NCBI RefSeq assembly: GCF_012726345.1
Contig: NZ_PTXN01000014.1
Span: forward strand, 63,283-127,282
DNA: 64,000 nucleotides
Source of the DNA: Marinomonas sp. UCMA 3892
Lineage (GTDB): Bacteria > Pseudomonadota > Gammaproteobacteria > Pseudomonadales > Marinomonadaceae
Direction: 5' to 3'
The notes beneath the pieces were generated by a model that was given only the letters and a program-made list of their open reading frames with translations, was not told the DNA's origin and ran no database searches. The position numbers and the translations under genes were made by a program. Numbering within the stretch: position 1 is the first letter of the stretch; each line of letters starts with the position of its first letter. Positions 1-7,747 of the stretch are shown in pieces.

Positions 1-27
1 ACGGATCTCACCGTGCGCTAACGCTAA

Positions 28-330
28 TTACTTTAAGTTCAACAGGAACTTACGAAAGTCTCTCTCTGCACGCATAACAAACAGAATGAACACTTTGTCA
101 CCGTCTTGTTTATAGAAAACACGACATGGATTAACAACAACTTCGCGATAACTTAAATGTTCTAGTTCAGGTGGAATTCGACCCGATGCAGGGAAGGTTT
201 CTAGACGTTCAACTTTAGAGAAGATCGTTTGAACCAATTGTTTTGCAGCTTCGACATTTTCAAACGCGATGTATTCAGCGATATCATTAAGATCAGATAG
301 CGCTGGCTCAGTCCAGACTATTTCAGCCAT
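28..330 (-). CDS. RelE/ParE-family toxin of a type II toxin-antitoxin pair
   Basis: The 100-residue protein has the layout of the RelE/ParE superfamily: an N-terminal helix (ALSDLNDIAEYIA), a second helix with KVERLETFPASGR, and a C-terminal strand pair containing the NPCRVFY and ERDFRKFLL segments. Members act in the cytoplasm as ribosome-dependent mRNA nucleases or gyrase poisons; which one applies cannot be told here. Its start lies 13 bases inside the end of the upstream Phd/YefM-type antitoxin gene, so the two are translationally coupled. Just after its stop is a GCGTTA-type sequence resembling the 3' tails of cassettes further right, which suggests the pair is an integron cassette. Such pairs commonly stabilise cassette arrays. 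Confidence 0.85.
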   Translation of the reverse strand: MAEIVWTEPALSDLNDIAEYIAFENVEAAKQLVQTIFSKVERLETFPASGRIPPELEHLSYREVVVNPCRVFYKQDGDKVFILFVMRAERDFRKFLLNLK

Positions 331-575
331 TTTGACATTTTGTCCTTGGCTTCAGCGTGACTCTCCACTTTACCATCAACTAATGCACGTTCGCCTCGCG
401 CAATACCCTCTAAAATCGCCAAACGATTTTGCATAAACTCATAATCATCGACATCAACCAGGTAGGCCGAAGGTTTACCATGCTCGGTAATCAACACAGG
501 CTCTTTAGTGTCGTGAAGATCTGCAAGGATCTTGGTTGCTTGACGTTTGAGTGAGGTAACCAGTTCTACTTTCAT
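318..575 (-). CDS. Phd/YefM-family antitoxin
   Basis: The 85-residue protein shows the Phd/YefM N-terminal fold: a strand-helix DNA-binding part (VTSLKRQATKILADLHDT), then EPVLITEHGKPSAYLVDVDDYE, which is close to the family signature. The C-terminal 30 residues are charged and would wrap the toxin. It would neutralise the RelE/ParE-type toxin encoded next and repress the shared promoter. Upstream on the coding strand there is a direct repeat of TTACTTT separated by a few bases, which could be an operator or promoter element; this is not established. The start at 575 follows a GGAGC ribosome-binding site. Confidence 0.87.
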   Translation of the reverse strand: MKVELVTSLKRQATKILADLHDTKEPVLITEHGKPSAYLVDVDDYEFMQNRLAILEGIARGERALVDGKVESHAEAKDKMSKWLK

Positions 576-745
576 GAGAGCTGCTCCAAAGTAATACTAA
601 AGTAACACTACTCTATCACTTTCGTACTGCAAGCTCCATGACAGCTAAGACTGCGGTTAAATGATTAGCAGTGGATGCAAAACAATAATTGATTTAACTC
701 GTTTCAGGCATAAGTGGCTTGGTAAGATGGTGACAAATGATCCCG

Positions 746-1201
746 CTATTTTTTAGGGAAATATTCAAGTATCTCATCGTCCGCATCATCAAATAGGCCA
801 GTGGAACGCCAGCCTAAGTGTCGATAAAAGCCATATGACCGAGCTTTCGGATCGGATGAGCATCCAAGAAAAAGCCTTTCAAACCCTAAAGAGCTGAAAG
901 ACTCAACCATCTGATTTAATAGAGCTTTTCCAACACCTTTATTTTCATATTCTGGCAACAGCGCCAAAACAACAATTTCCCCAGTTTCGCTATCACCGAG
1001 GCAATAGCCAATAATCTTTTCTTCACTAACGCCGACGAAACCTGGTAAGGAGCCATTGCTGATTCCTGCCTGCCAACTCTCTAAAGTAATACCGAGTTCT
1101 TTAAGTTGTTCAATAGAGAAAGCGTTTTCTCTCGTCTTTCCTCTTAGTGCGATGCATTCAGCCGTATCGTCAGGCGTTGCTATCCTGTATGCAACTTTCA
1201 T
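746..1201 (-). CDS. GNAT-family N-acetyltransferase
   Basis: From the internal ATG at 1201, which has a GGAG ribosome-binding site upstream, the protein is 151 residues. It carries the GNAT acetyl-CoA site: a strand with EIVVLALLPEYENKGVGKAL (Q/R-x-x-G-x-G/A variant, here ENKGVG) followed by a helix, then ERLFLGCSSDPKARSYGFYRHLGWR, a typical motif B. The substrate cannot be inferred. A longer reading to 1270 would start in the neighbouring attC site and is less likely. The gene lies between cassette boundaries and is probably a mobile cassette; acetyltransferases are common cargo in chromosomal integrons. Confidence 0.86.
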   Translation of the reverse strand: MKVAYRIATPDDTAECIALRGKTRENAFSIEQLKELGITLESWQAGISNGSLPGFVGVSEEKIIGYCLGDSETGEIVVLALLPEYENKGVGKALLNQMVESFSSLGFERLFLGCSSDPKARSYGFYRHLGWRSTGLFDDADDEILEYFPKK

Positions 1202-1268
1202 CAGAGTCTCCACATTTATCTCTTGATGGTAAATCTCACGCCGCGCTAAATAGTGAGTAACGCCAACC

Positions 1269-1344
1269 ACCTAACCCAAACCAAAACACAACTTTAAATA
1301 CAAGCGCCAAGCGTTGGAAATCTGCCTTAAACGCCTTGTTAGCC
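1269..1344 (-). repeat. attC-like integron recombination site
   Basis: The left end ACCTAAC fits the RYYYAAC inverse core and the right end GTTAGCC fits the GTTRRRY core with one deviation. The stop codon of the next minus-strand gene (TAA at 1339) lies inside the right core, as in true cassettes. The internal pairing is weaker than in the other sites. Confidence 0.6.
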
Positions 1345-1887
1345 ATCGCTCATTTTACTAACGATGAACTGCACTCTTTCTTTAACTGAAACCTTAGGAA
1401 CTTCAATTAAGTCATAGCCAAATTTAATATATGCACTCACCATTTCATGAAATGTCGCTATTGCTTCAGTAAAGTCTTGTTTTCGCTCCGCGTCATTTTC
1501 ATAGATTTCTTCCCAAGGCGGAAAAATGAAAACTTTACGGCAATAAGTCAGTTCACCACATTTCGCTAACAAAAGATCCGATATAGGTATACGCTCAAGC
1601 TTACTGTACCCATACGAGTCGATAATACTTCGGTCGTAGAACGTTATTTCAGTGCCACCAAAGTTTTCGTAATTATAGATTTCTTCAAGGACCATTTCAT
1701 CGCGGAATGCGGCCTTGTCCAACCATGGTAAAGCTGTACCTTGCAATTCCACTTGAGCTTGGATAACTTTTCGCCCAACTTCAGGTGCACTTGGGTACCC
1801 CATCTGACGCAGAAACTCGAGAACTGAAGTCTTCCCAGAACCTGGGCCACCTGTAAAAACTACTCTATTATTCAAACAAAACTCCAT
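1339..1887 (-). CDS. AAA-family P-loop ATPase/kinase (AAA_28-like)
   Basis: The 182-residue protein starts with a strand and a clear Walker A motif (FTGGPGSGKTSVLEFL, residues about 11-26). It ends with a helix-rich tail containing KVFIFPPWEEIYENDAERK, which matches the AAA_28/NadR-kinase-like group of small NTPases. The FYDRSIIDSYGY segment in the middle is typical of the acceptor-binding part of nucleoside-kinase-like members. It probably phosphorylates a small molecule, but the substrate is unknown. The gene is framed by attC-like sites on both sides, its stop codon lies in one of them, and it reads in the same direction as the other cassettes. Confidence 0.82.
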   Translation of the reverse strand: MEFCLNNRVVFTGGPGSGKTSVLEFLRQMGYPSAPEVGRKVIQAQVELQGTALPWLDKAAFRDEMVLEEIYNYENFGGTEITFYDRSIIDSYGYSKLERIPISDLLLAKCGELTYCRKVFIFPPWEEIYENDAERKQDFTEAIATFHEMVSAYIKFGYDLIEVPKVSVKERVQFIVSKMSDG

Positions 1888-1891
1888 AGAC

Positions 1892-1978
1892 GGCTAACGC
1901 CAACCATGAAGGGCGTATTGGCAGCGGAGCCCGCAGGGCCTAGCGGAGAATGCGTCCCTCTCCATGGTTTTGTTAGAC
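1892..1978 (-). repeat. attC integron recombination site
   Basis: The 87-base site begins GGCTAACGCC and ends TTGTTAGAC. The arms pair (CCAACCATGAAGGGC with GTCCCTCTCCATGGTT), and the centre contains a GGAGCCCGCAGGGCCTAGC loop. It sits directly upstream of the ATPase gene, separating it from the RAYT-invaded cassette to the right. Confidence 0.85.
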
Positions 1979-2054
1979 CTAAGCGCCTAGCTCCGACGTT
2001 AAGGTTTACCAAGACACCCACGTTAAATTATCTTCAATTCCTCACGTGTGCCCT

Positions 2055-2463
2055 TTAGGGTATGAACCAACTAATATCTATAAGCCGATTTCTAAAGGTT
2101 TCGTCAGGCAATGACTCACCTCGTACAAATTGCTGAGTAAACACGGTGCCTTTATGTAGCTTATACCACCTTTTCAGAACCTCTAATGTAGACCACTTCG
2201 AGGCTTTTTCTACATTGATATGCAACACCACATGCAGATAGTTATTCATTACCGCATACGCACAAACGTCGATAGCAAAGACACTGGCAAGAAATAACAA
2301 TCTATTTTCAACCCAACCTCGACGGTGCTCAAAGCTTTCACCAGAGATCGGATCTTCGCCACACAAAAACTCCCTAAGAACACAGCGAACTCTCTACAAC
2401 GAAAGTACAATGATAGTAAGGCGTATCTTGTGGACTAACTTGCTGACTTCTGGCTCTTGGCAT
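2055..2463 (-). pseudogene. RAYT/Y1-type transposase remnant
   Basis: The coding strand opens with ATG at 2463 and reads MPRARSQQVSPQDTPYYHC, the standard RAYT N-terminus. It then hits a frameshift and a stop. From about 2366 a second frame restores CGEDPISGESFEHRRGWVE and VCAYAVMNNYLHVVLHI. In active relatives the HUH motif is NHYHVV; here it is NYLHVV, so the first histidine is gone. The reading frame ends early at DISWFIP, losing the part that should carry the catalytic tyrosine. Relatives are roughly 200-330 residues; about 150 are recognisable here. Function is lost. Confidence 0.85.
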
Positions 2464-2497
2464 GACAAAACCTATCTTCCATGAAAAACAAACAATA

Positions 2498-2513
2498 CTG
2501 GTTGAATATACAA
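2498..2513 (-). promoter_or_regulatory. Decayed LexA-type box upstream of the RAYT remnant
   Basis: CTG-N10-CAA, one base short of the CTG-N10-CAG SOS box. It lies about 35 bases before the transposase ATG at 2463. It aligns with the intact box in the neighbouring fragment at 2623-2638. Confidence 0.5.
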
Positions 2514-2547
2514 CATCATTCTTAGACATCAAGTTTGTGTGGGTGTC

Positions 2548-2668
2548 TTGTTAGTCACTAAACTAATTTGCTGACTTCTAGCTCTTGGCATGACAACTTC
2601 CCTTCCATGAGAAATAAAATTACTGGTTAAATATACAGTATACTTTCAAATCAGCTTAAATGGGTGTC
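2548..2668 (-). mobile_element. Second RAYT N-terminal fragment
   Basis: This stretch repeats the promoter, LexA-like box and first codons of the neighbouring RAYT (coding strand MPRARSQQIS, then diverged sequence and a stop) and ends in TGGGTGTC. It appears to be the leading end of a second copy whose body was lost by deletion, leaving two tandem 5' ends about 125 bases apart. Confidence 0.7.
2623..2638 (-). promoter_or_regulatory. LexA-type SOS box
   Basis: CTG-N10-CAG with an AT-rich centre, extended by flanking TA and TA to TACTG-N10-CAGTA, which fits the gammaproteobacterial LexA operator well. It precedes the second RAYT fragment. LexA control of RAYTs is an inference from position. 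Confidence 0.65.
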
Positions 2669-2672
2669 CTTT

Positions 2673-2924
2673 TCAAATCTCGTCTTCTGAGTACAACTTA
2701 GCAATACTAATATCATCACCAGCAAACGATTTAATACAACCTAAGTCTTCCCAGTAAGTCAGCAAGGTGATTTCAGCATCCCCACCTAGATCTCGATTCA
2801 AAATTTGGGCTCCAAGGAAACCTTTAGTCGCCGATGTATCTTTTATGCCAGTCTAGTAAAGGTAAGCTATAAAGCCTTCTTCATGCTCTTTAGGACAAGT
2901 AGCTTTCCATTCTCTCGCGATCAT
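2673..2924 (-). pseudogene. Broken antibiotic-biosynthesis-monooxygenase-like gene
   Basis: The coding strand starts with ATG at 2924 (MIAREWKATCPKEHEEGF) and continues for 84 codons with DTSATKGFLGAQI and EITLLTYWEDL, typical of small ABM/dimeric alpha-beta-barrel proteins. Codon 24 (2853-2855) is TAG, where relatives have a sense codon. The frame ends at 2673, a few bases from the RAYT terminus at 2661-2668, so the normal C-terminus was probably replaced by the element. An in-frame stop plus a lost tail make a functional product unlikely. Confidence 0.75.
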
Positions 2925-2963
2925 AATTACTCCATTTTATACTGCGGTCACAAAGAACAGAGC

Positions 2964-3012
2964 TTAATTTAGGAGCAGATGAAAAAATACTATTTCTCAT
3001 CTGCCCCTAATT
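2964..3012. other. Strong inverted repeat in intergenic DNA
   Basis: The arms TTAGGAGCAGATGA and TCATCTGCCCCTAA flank a 14-base AT-rich loop. It lies beyond the stop of the membrane-protein gene on its strand and could act as a transcription end. Related CATCTG(A/C)CCCTAA text recurs near 46988-47000. Confidence 0.5.
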
Positions 3013-3024
3013 CACATTGGTGAA

Positions 3025-3432
3025 CTAATTATGTCTTTGATTATCGACGATTTTCGGTAGCCTCAGCTCTTCCCGCAGCCTATTTCTAACCAACAAGTTA
3101 AGCTCATGCATTTTGCGAAGCCAATCTGGGTTATTCCGGTCATTAGTTACAGTTTTGGCAATACTCTCTACCAAGTCAATTTCATCTTTATAACCATAAA
3201 GATAAAAGGAGACCTGAACGTCATTGAAGCCATCAAGAGATTTTGTTTTTTGAGCCCCGATGTAAAAGGATATATATTCTTCCAGAGTTTCAATGCGGTG
3301 TTCCATCTTTCTCACCGCCACTTCATGTCTTCGATTTAGTTCATTATTCACGAACCACCCCAAAACGACTATCGCAGCGGAAACAATTAGAATCCAATCA
3401 CTAGCCTTCAAAATTCCTCTCCTTTCAAACAT
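3025..3432 (-). CDS. Small single-pass membrane protein with coiled-coil segment, unknown family
   Basis: From the ATG at 3432 (GAAAGGAGAG lies just inside the gene, so the ribosome-binding site is not obvious) the protein has 135 residues. Residues about 14-30 (ILIVSAAIVVLGWFV) form one membrane helix. It is followed by a charged helical part (HEVAVRKMEHRIETLEEYI) likely to be a coiled coil, and a soluble tail. I do not recognise the family. The start overlaps an attC site, which is common for cassette genes. It is the cassette next to the ABC-3C operon and reads in the same direction, but nothing else links them. Confidence 0.65.
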   Translation of the reverse strand: MFERRGILKASDWILIVSAAIVVLGWFVNNELNRRHEVAVRKMEHRIETLEEYISFYIGAQKTKSLDGFNDVQVSFYLYGYKDEIDLVESIAKTVTNDRNNPDWLRKMHELNLLVRNRLREELRLPKIVDNQRHN

Positions 3433-3500
3433 AGCGCTTTGCTCACCGGTAATTAAGGAGCGTAGCGAGTAATTTTTCCGAGTGTAGCAACTTGTTATAC
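3429..3500 (-). repeat. attC integron recombination site adjoining the ABC-3C operon
   Basis: It begins ACATAGCGCT (a variant of ACATAACGCC) and ends CTTGTTATACGC. The centre holds GGAGCGTAGCGA, the same loop text as in attC sites at 42628-42702 and 45104-45175. Arms GCTTTGCTC and GAGTGTAGC pair imperfectly. It is about 100 bases downstream of the ABC-3C operon stop. Confidence 0.7.
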
Positions 3501-3605
3501 GCTGCTCCATTTAACCTGATACAGCCATAATAAAGATGAGCAACTACACGTTATCATTCTGTTAGATCAATATGTCTTTAGATGTAATTGTTTTCTCTCT
3601 TCCTT

Positions 3606-5621
3606 TTATTCTTGAACTGGATAAATCAAACCACGCGTTCTCCATCTATTTCCATTGACTAAAGACTCAAACAATACGCCATTGGTTAATGTCAATTCAT
3701 CAGCATGGTCAGTGACAATAATTTGGGGACTGAATCCATAAACCTTTTCTATCTCGTTACAATAGTTCGATAACTGACTAAACAAATTTTCGACAGCGAC
3801 AACATCCTCATCAACAGCTCGTTCATTGGCAGAGCGTTGTTCGTTTTCCTTAGCTTTCTGAGCTTCAAAAGACTCAGAGTTATCGCGTTTAAAATTAGGA
3901 AAATAAACTTGAGTAGGCTGATCCAAAAATAATACAGAAGGGATAGCACATTTTTCACCTAATTCAGCAAAATACTTATGCAATGCCAAAAATAACGTTA
4001 CATGACAGTAAAGCCAGTTTGCGCCACTGCCCATTGAACGTAGGTAAATCTTTTCGTTATCAGGGGTTAAATGATAAAGGTCGAATGTATCAAATGAAAA
4101 ATGTAGGTTAATTGGTTTATAGCTTGCTTCAAATTCAAAATGGCTGCCTATTTCAGCCATATATTTGTTTACTTTATTCGAAGCAGCTGCCAAACCTTCT
4201 TTCACATCGTACTTTTCGAGTGCTTTATTAATTTTCTTAAGCTTACTTTTTAACTCTTTTATTTCTTTTTCAAGCTCAACATCATCAGCCATATTTATAG
4301 TATCAAGAAGAGCATACAACTTAGCTTTTTGCATAATAACGCTTTCATACAAGCTCTTCTGTTCTGTTAACTGCTGATTTGATTTCTCAATTTCAGTTAT
4401 TTGTTGATTGAGACCGGTTAACGACTTACTAACTATCTCTGCATTACGCTGAGATTCAATCAAAGATGACTCAAACTTTGCTTTCATTGGACGAGCTTGA
4501 GCAAGATTCCCCGATACTTTCGTAATAGCCTGCTGAAGTTTCTCAGCACTTTGCCGTAAGTTGTCATTTTCAGTATGACAGAATGGGCATACCGAGGCTG
4601 AGATATGAACATTCTGAGGAGAGTTAAGCCGATCTACATTATCAACAAATCGCTCTTCTTCTTGGATATGTTTATTAATTGATACAATTTTGCGCTGCAA
4701 CTTTCGCAACTCTGCAGTTTTTTGATTGCGAGCTAGCTCCAGCTGTTCATACCTCTGTGTAATAGCATCGGAATTATGATTAATTTTCTCGGCAATTATA
4801 ATACTATCAAGCTGATCCTTAGCATTTTGAGGATGTTGGAGTACCTTGATCAATGATATGGGCTCATCTTTGAACCCCATCAGGGCGAACAGTTGTTTTA
4901 GTACTGGGGCGACTTTTTTCTTATAGCTCTCCGATGCACGTTTATTAGTTTCTTTTTGCCGTTCTAAGCGTTTTAAGTCCGCACCTAACCGTTCTTTTTC
5001 TTGCGATAAGTGAAAGAACTCTTGATCGACAAGCCCTAAAAATATCTTTGTATGCTTAATTAACTGATCGCGCTTTTCCTTTTCGTCGAACCGGTAAAAC
5101 AACGCATGCTTATTGGCAACCAGATTTTGATGTTGAAGTATGAAAGATGAAAAACTTCGTACCGATGGTGTAGGTGCTTTTTGATTAAATCTCCTATTAG
5201 CCCTCGCGGCTAAAGATTCATCAACATCATCAAAATCTAGAAAAAAGTCTCTTAGGAGCTTCTTGAAATCACTTAACGGACAAAAATACCTAGCATTAAA
5301 GTATTCACTATTAATATCTACCGAATCGAATGTATTAACACGGCGAAAGAATGCTTTTGTTGTAACATCGGGATTGCGAGCAATCACCATATCTTGCTCG
5401 TTAACAGCAAGCGCAACATAGTAAATCTTAGCACTTTTTGTAATAACACCTTTTGGAATAGTGTCTTCATCGCTACCAAAGCAATAATCAAAAATTTCAA
5501 TCAAGGCACTTTTACCAGTTGATGACTTACCAGTCACAACATTAAGTCCTGCCTGAAAACTAACTGGGTGTTTGAGCCCTTGCTTGTCAATCACACCAAT
5601 TTCATGAATAAGAGTTTTCAT
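3606..5621 (-). CDS. ABC-3C system SMC/Rad50-like ATPase (DUF3732 family)
   Basis: The 671-residue protein is an SMC-like ABC ATPase. It has Walker A at residues 31-38 (GKSSTGKS), two long coiled-coil stretches (about 195-330 and 365-500), and between them a zinc-hook-like VCPFCHTEN (CxxC). The second head half carries a signature-like GSGANWLY, Walker B (VLFLDQPTQ) and a switch histidine (IVTDHAD). DUF3732 proteins are the ATPase part of ABC three-component (ABC-3C) systems, described as predicted biological-conflict systems. It overlaps the middle-component gene by 4 bases, so it is the last gene of a coupled operon. All key ATPase residues are present, so it is probably active. Molecular target unknown. 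Confidence 0.88.
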   Translation of the reverse strand: MKTLIHEIGVIDKQGLKHPVSFQAGLNVVTGKSSTGKSALIEIFDYCFGSDEDTIPKGVITKSAKIYYVALAVNEQDMVIARNPDVTTKAFFRRVNTFDSVDINSEYFNARYFCPLSDFKKLLRDFFLDFDDVDESLAARANRRFNQKAPTPSVRSFSSFILQHQNLVANKHALFYRFDEKEKRDQLIKHTKIFLGLVDQEFFHLSQEKERLGADLKRLERQKETNKRASESYKKKVAPVLKQLFALMGFKDEPISLIKVLQHPQNAKDQLDSIIIAEKINHNSDAITQRYEQLELARNQKTAELRKLQRKIVSINKHIQEEERFVDNVDRLNSPQNVHISASVCPFCHTENDNLRQSAEKLQQAITKVSGNLAQARPMKAKFESSLIESQRNAEIVSKSLTGLNQQITEIEKSNQQLTEQKSLYESVIMQKAKLYALLDTINMADDVELEKEIKELKSKLKKINKALEKYDVKEGLAAASNKVNKYMAEIGSHFEFEASYKPINLHFSFDTFDLYHLTPDNEKIYLRSMGSGANWLYCHVTLFLALHKYFAELGEKCAIPSVLFLDQPTQVYFPNFKRDNSESFEAQKAKENEQRSANERAVDEDVVAVENLFSQLSNYCNEIEKVYGFSPQIIVTDHADELTLTNGVLFESLVNGNRWRTRGLIYPVQE

Positions 5622-6082
5622 CGCAGTTTCACTCCTAAAAACGCATAAATATCTACCACTGAGAGCCCACTAAATAGTCGCCCTAACTTTTCTGCACTTT
5701 TTCGAGTGGTCAAGTTTGAGGCGACCTCATTACTTCTCGTTAGGGATAGTCGCTGCTCATTAACGATTAACCAATCGTTGACTAAACAGTATTGAATGCA
5801 CTGTTCTGTTAGGGCTTGAAAACCGTCAATTCGTTCTTGAAGGTCGTAGAGTTTTGTCCTATTGTCAAAAATAGACCATATTGAGCTTTGTATTTTCTGC
5901 CCAAAAACCGCTCCGTTGATCTTATTAGCAAACACTGGATGGCTACAAAGTGGTATGACCAACTGGGCAAGCAACAAGTTGTTTTCAGATTCCTCTAGGG
6001 TCGTATAAAAAGAAACCAAGTATGGACCATACTCAAATGGGTTGTACTTTAATTCATACAGAGCGTCGACAATACTACTCAT
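5618..6082 (-). CDS. ABC-3C system middle component
   Basis: This 154-residue, mainly helical protein with no membrane segment lies between the ABC-3C effector-type gene and the DUF3732 ATPase, overlapping both by 4 bases (ATGA). Its features, an N-terminal YELKYNPFEYGPYLVSFY segment and a C-terminal RKSAEKLGRLFSGLSVVDIY segment, fit the three-component-system middle components, which are thought to link the ATPase to the third component. The C-terminal part looks like a winged-helix remnant. The family assignment rests on context and general resemblance, so the exact middle-component subtype is uncertain. Confidence 0.78.
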   Translation of the reverse strand: MSSIVDALYELKYNPFEYGPYLVSFYTTLEESENNLLLAQLVIPLCSHPVFANKINGAVFGQKIQSSIWSIFDNRTKLYDLQERIDGFQALTEQCIQYCLVNDWLIVNEQRLSLTRSNEVASNLTTRKSAEKLGRLFSGLSVVDIYAFLGVKLR

Positions 6083-7215
6083 GGCTCAACCCTCCACTTC
6101 AAATCACGCTCGTCATCGTCCATTGCATCATGGATAAGACCATTTCTAAAAACTATATCTGGATTAGGGTAGCCCTCAATACCGAATGGAATTTCACTGG
6201 TGACTTGATCATATAGATCTTGTGATATTGCTACTGGACTACCTTTTTTTCGGCAAGCACTGCGATATTTAGCAGAGAAAATTTTAATCCACCTTTCTCG
6301 ATATTGACTAACCACTTCCCTGAATTGAGGATAGCCATTTAGTTCCTCGATTAACGCGTTTCTAAGTTCAAGCCAGCTACCTATGGCCTCTGGTAAAACA
6401 TCGTCATACTCAATCTCAATGATTTTATGGGCAAAAAACTCTTCAATATATGTATCTACTTCATCTTCTGTTGCATCTCTGACAGCAAAAGCAGGAATCG
6501 TAAATAAAGTAGGCCCCCATTTTGCGGTCAAGGACTCTCTTTTTTGGTCAAATGAGGTTTTATCAATTACCCATTCTGTATCATTTGCCTGCTCATAGAT
6601 AAAGCCAATTAGACCTTCTGCAAAAGCTTGCCTATTAGACGGTGGAATGTAGCCACTGAGCTTATTGAAATAGCTTTTTTTCAGTGTTTCTAAATCTGCC
6701 GATTCAACATGTAATACAACTTTTCCGAGTACGTGCATCAAACATTCTTGAGCTGTATCCACCACAACGGCTTTCTGCATTTTTATGATTTCAGATGGCT
6801 TTTTAGCATTAAGCCGTTCATCAGTGCGTTCGGCAAAAATATCTTGTAGCGCAGCCAAACGTTGTTCAGATGTTTGTGTATTCCAATCCTTTAGCCGAGT
6901 GGTTGCTCCAAAAGCCTGAGTGGTATGCAGTACCAAAACACCATATTGGGTATGGTCGAACTCAGGAGCTAACCAGTTTTTGAGTGTTTTCCAGAGATTT
7001 TCGTGGTGGTCTGTAAGCCGATCAGCATAATGTTTAACTTCCGTTTGGGATGAAGCTAATACATCAGGCGACATAAGACTCACATCACCGTCTTTTTCAA
7101 ACCATACGGATTGGCCTTCTTCCAATGCAAAGCACTTATCCAAGCCAATTAAAACTTGGTAATGGAAAGCTAAGGCGGTTGTTAACGCAGCATTTTTAGT
7201 TTTTCCTCCACTCAT
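6079..7215 (-). CDS. ABC-3C system third component (large C-terminal-domain protein)
   Basis: The 378-residue protein opens with a glycine/lysine-rich start, then ALTTALAFHYQVLIGLDKCF and EKDGDVSLMSP. It continues with SSQTEVKHYADRLTDHHENLW, in which E and K of TEVKHY resemble the Q/E-x-K core of nuclease-like ABC-3C members. The C-terminal half (ERWIKIFSAKYRSACRKKG and GYPNPDIVFRNGLIHDAMDD) resembles the conserved domain used to recruit these proteins to the ABC-3C machinery. It is the first gene of the operon, with about 90 bases of leader before a core-like GCGTTATATGC. The biochemical activity is not shown; a DNA- or RNA-directed effector role is an inference. Confidence 0.75.
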   Translation of the reverse strand: MSGGKTKNAALTTALAFHYQVLIGLDKCFALEEGQSVWFEKDGDVSLMSPDVLASSQTEVKHYADRLTDHHENLWKTLKNWLAPEFDHTQYGVLVLHTTQAFGATTRLKDWNTQTSEQRLAALQDIFAERTDERLNAKKPSEIIKMQKAVVVDTAQECLMHVLGKVVLHVESADLETLKKSYFNKLSGYIPPSNRQAFAEGLIGFIYEQANDTEWVIDKTSFDQKRESLTAKWGPTLFTIPAFAVRDATEDEVDTYIEEFFAHKIIEIEYDDVLPEAIGSWLELRNALIEELNGYPQFREVVSQYRERWIKIFSAKYRSACRKKGSPVAISQDLYDQVTSEIPFGIEGYPNPDIVFRNGLIHDAMDDDERDLKWRVEP

Positions 7216-7306
7216 GACTTTCAGTTCCTAATATCCCTTTATGTGTAGTGGTCTAGTAAAACTCTATTCTATTTTTTAAATACGAATGTGCACAATAGTT
7301 TCTTTA

Positions 7307-7319
7307 GCATATAACGCTC
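7307..7319 (-). other. Integron core-like sequence upstream of the ABC-3C operon
   Basis: On the coding strand this reads GAGCGTTATATGC, matching the right-hand core of the attC site at 41341-41391 (GGCGTTATATGC). With the attC site at 3429-3500 it could delimit a single cassette of about 3.8 kb. No convincing second arm was found to the right, so a full attC is not supported. Confidence 0.4.
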
Positions 7320-7595
7320 TTTAAAACAGTGAGACATGCTATTTCATTCATATCCACAAAAATCAAAACTGGAAAAGTGATCGTACGTGTTATTTCGTTC
7401 ACCCACAACGAGTTACTGTATCTGTCGATATTTTTAATAATTGATATTATTCGACTTTTTCATTTTCTACCAACCCAAGCACGCTCTATTTTGATTTTTT
7501 AGATAAAATAGAGCAGCGCTATTACAGCACGTTTCAAAATATATCAAAATGCTTTGCTTATCCTGCCCTACAGGGAATGACGCTAAGGGAGAACC

Positions 7596-7648
7596 GAGCG
7601 GTGGTGTTTGGTTTGCTCTAAGCGCCAAGGTGGAAATCAGGGTCAAAG
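7596..7648. repeat. Direct repeat, copy 1 (53 bases)
   Basis: Begins GAGCGGTGGTGTTTGGTTTG and ends AGGGTCAAAG. The same text recurs at 7748-7800 with two substitutions (T/C and A/G). Confidence 0.85.
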
Positions 7649-7747
7649 CCCATTTTGAAGAAGTGCTTATGCCTGCAACATGCTTGTAGGGTAAAAAGGG
7701 GTTCGACCCTTTAGCAAACACCAAGAGCGAGGTCAAACGACAGTGTC

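Larger units (their letters stand above)
2013..2547 (-). mobile_element. Degenerate RAYT (REP-associated tyrosine transposase) element
   Basis: The element is bounded by an inverted pair, GACACCCA at the left and TGGGTGTC at the right, and contains the remains of a Y1/HUH transposase gene. A third TGGGTGTC at 2661 ends a second, shorter fragment. The boundary motif recurs at each end, which suggests these are the element termini. The insertion lies inside the cassette region and directly abuts a broken monooxygenase-like gene. It can no longer move by itself, because the transposase is frameshifted, truncated and lacks one catalytic histidine. Confidence 0.7.

Noticed and set aside
3509..3566. 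A second attC site just after the ABC-3C operon (ATTTAAC ... GTTAGAT)
   Set aside because: The cores fit, but internal pairing is limited to TGATA/TATCA, so it is not claimed separately from the site at 3429-3500.
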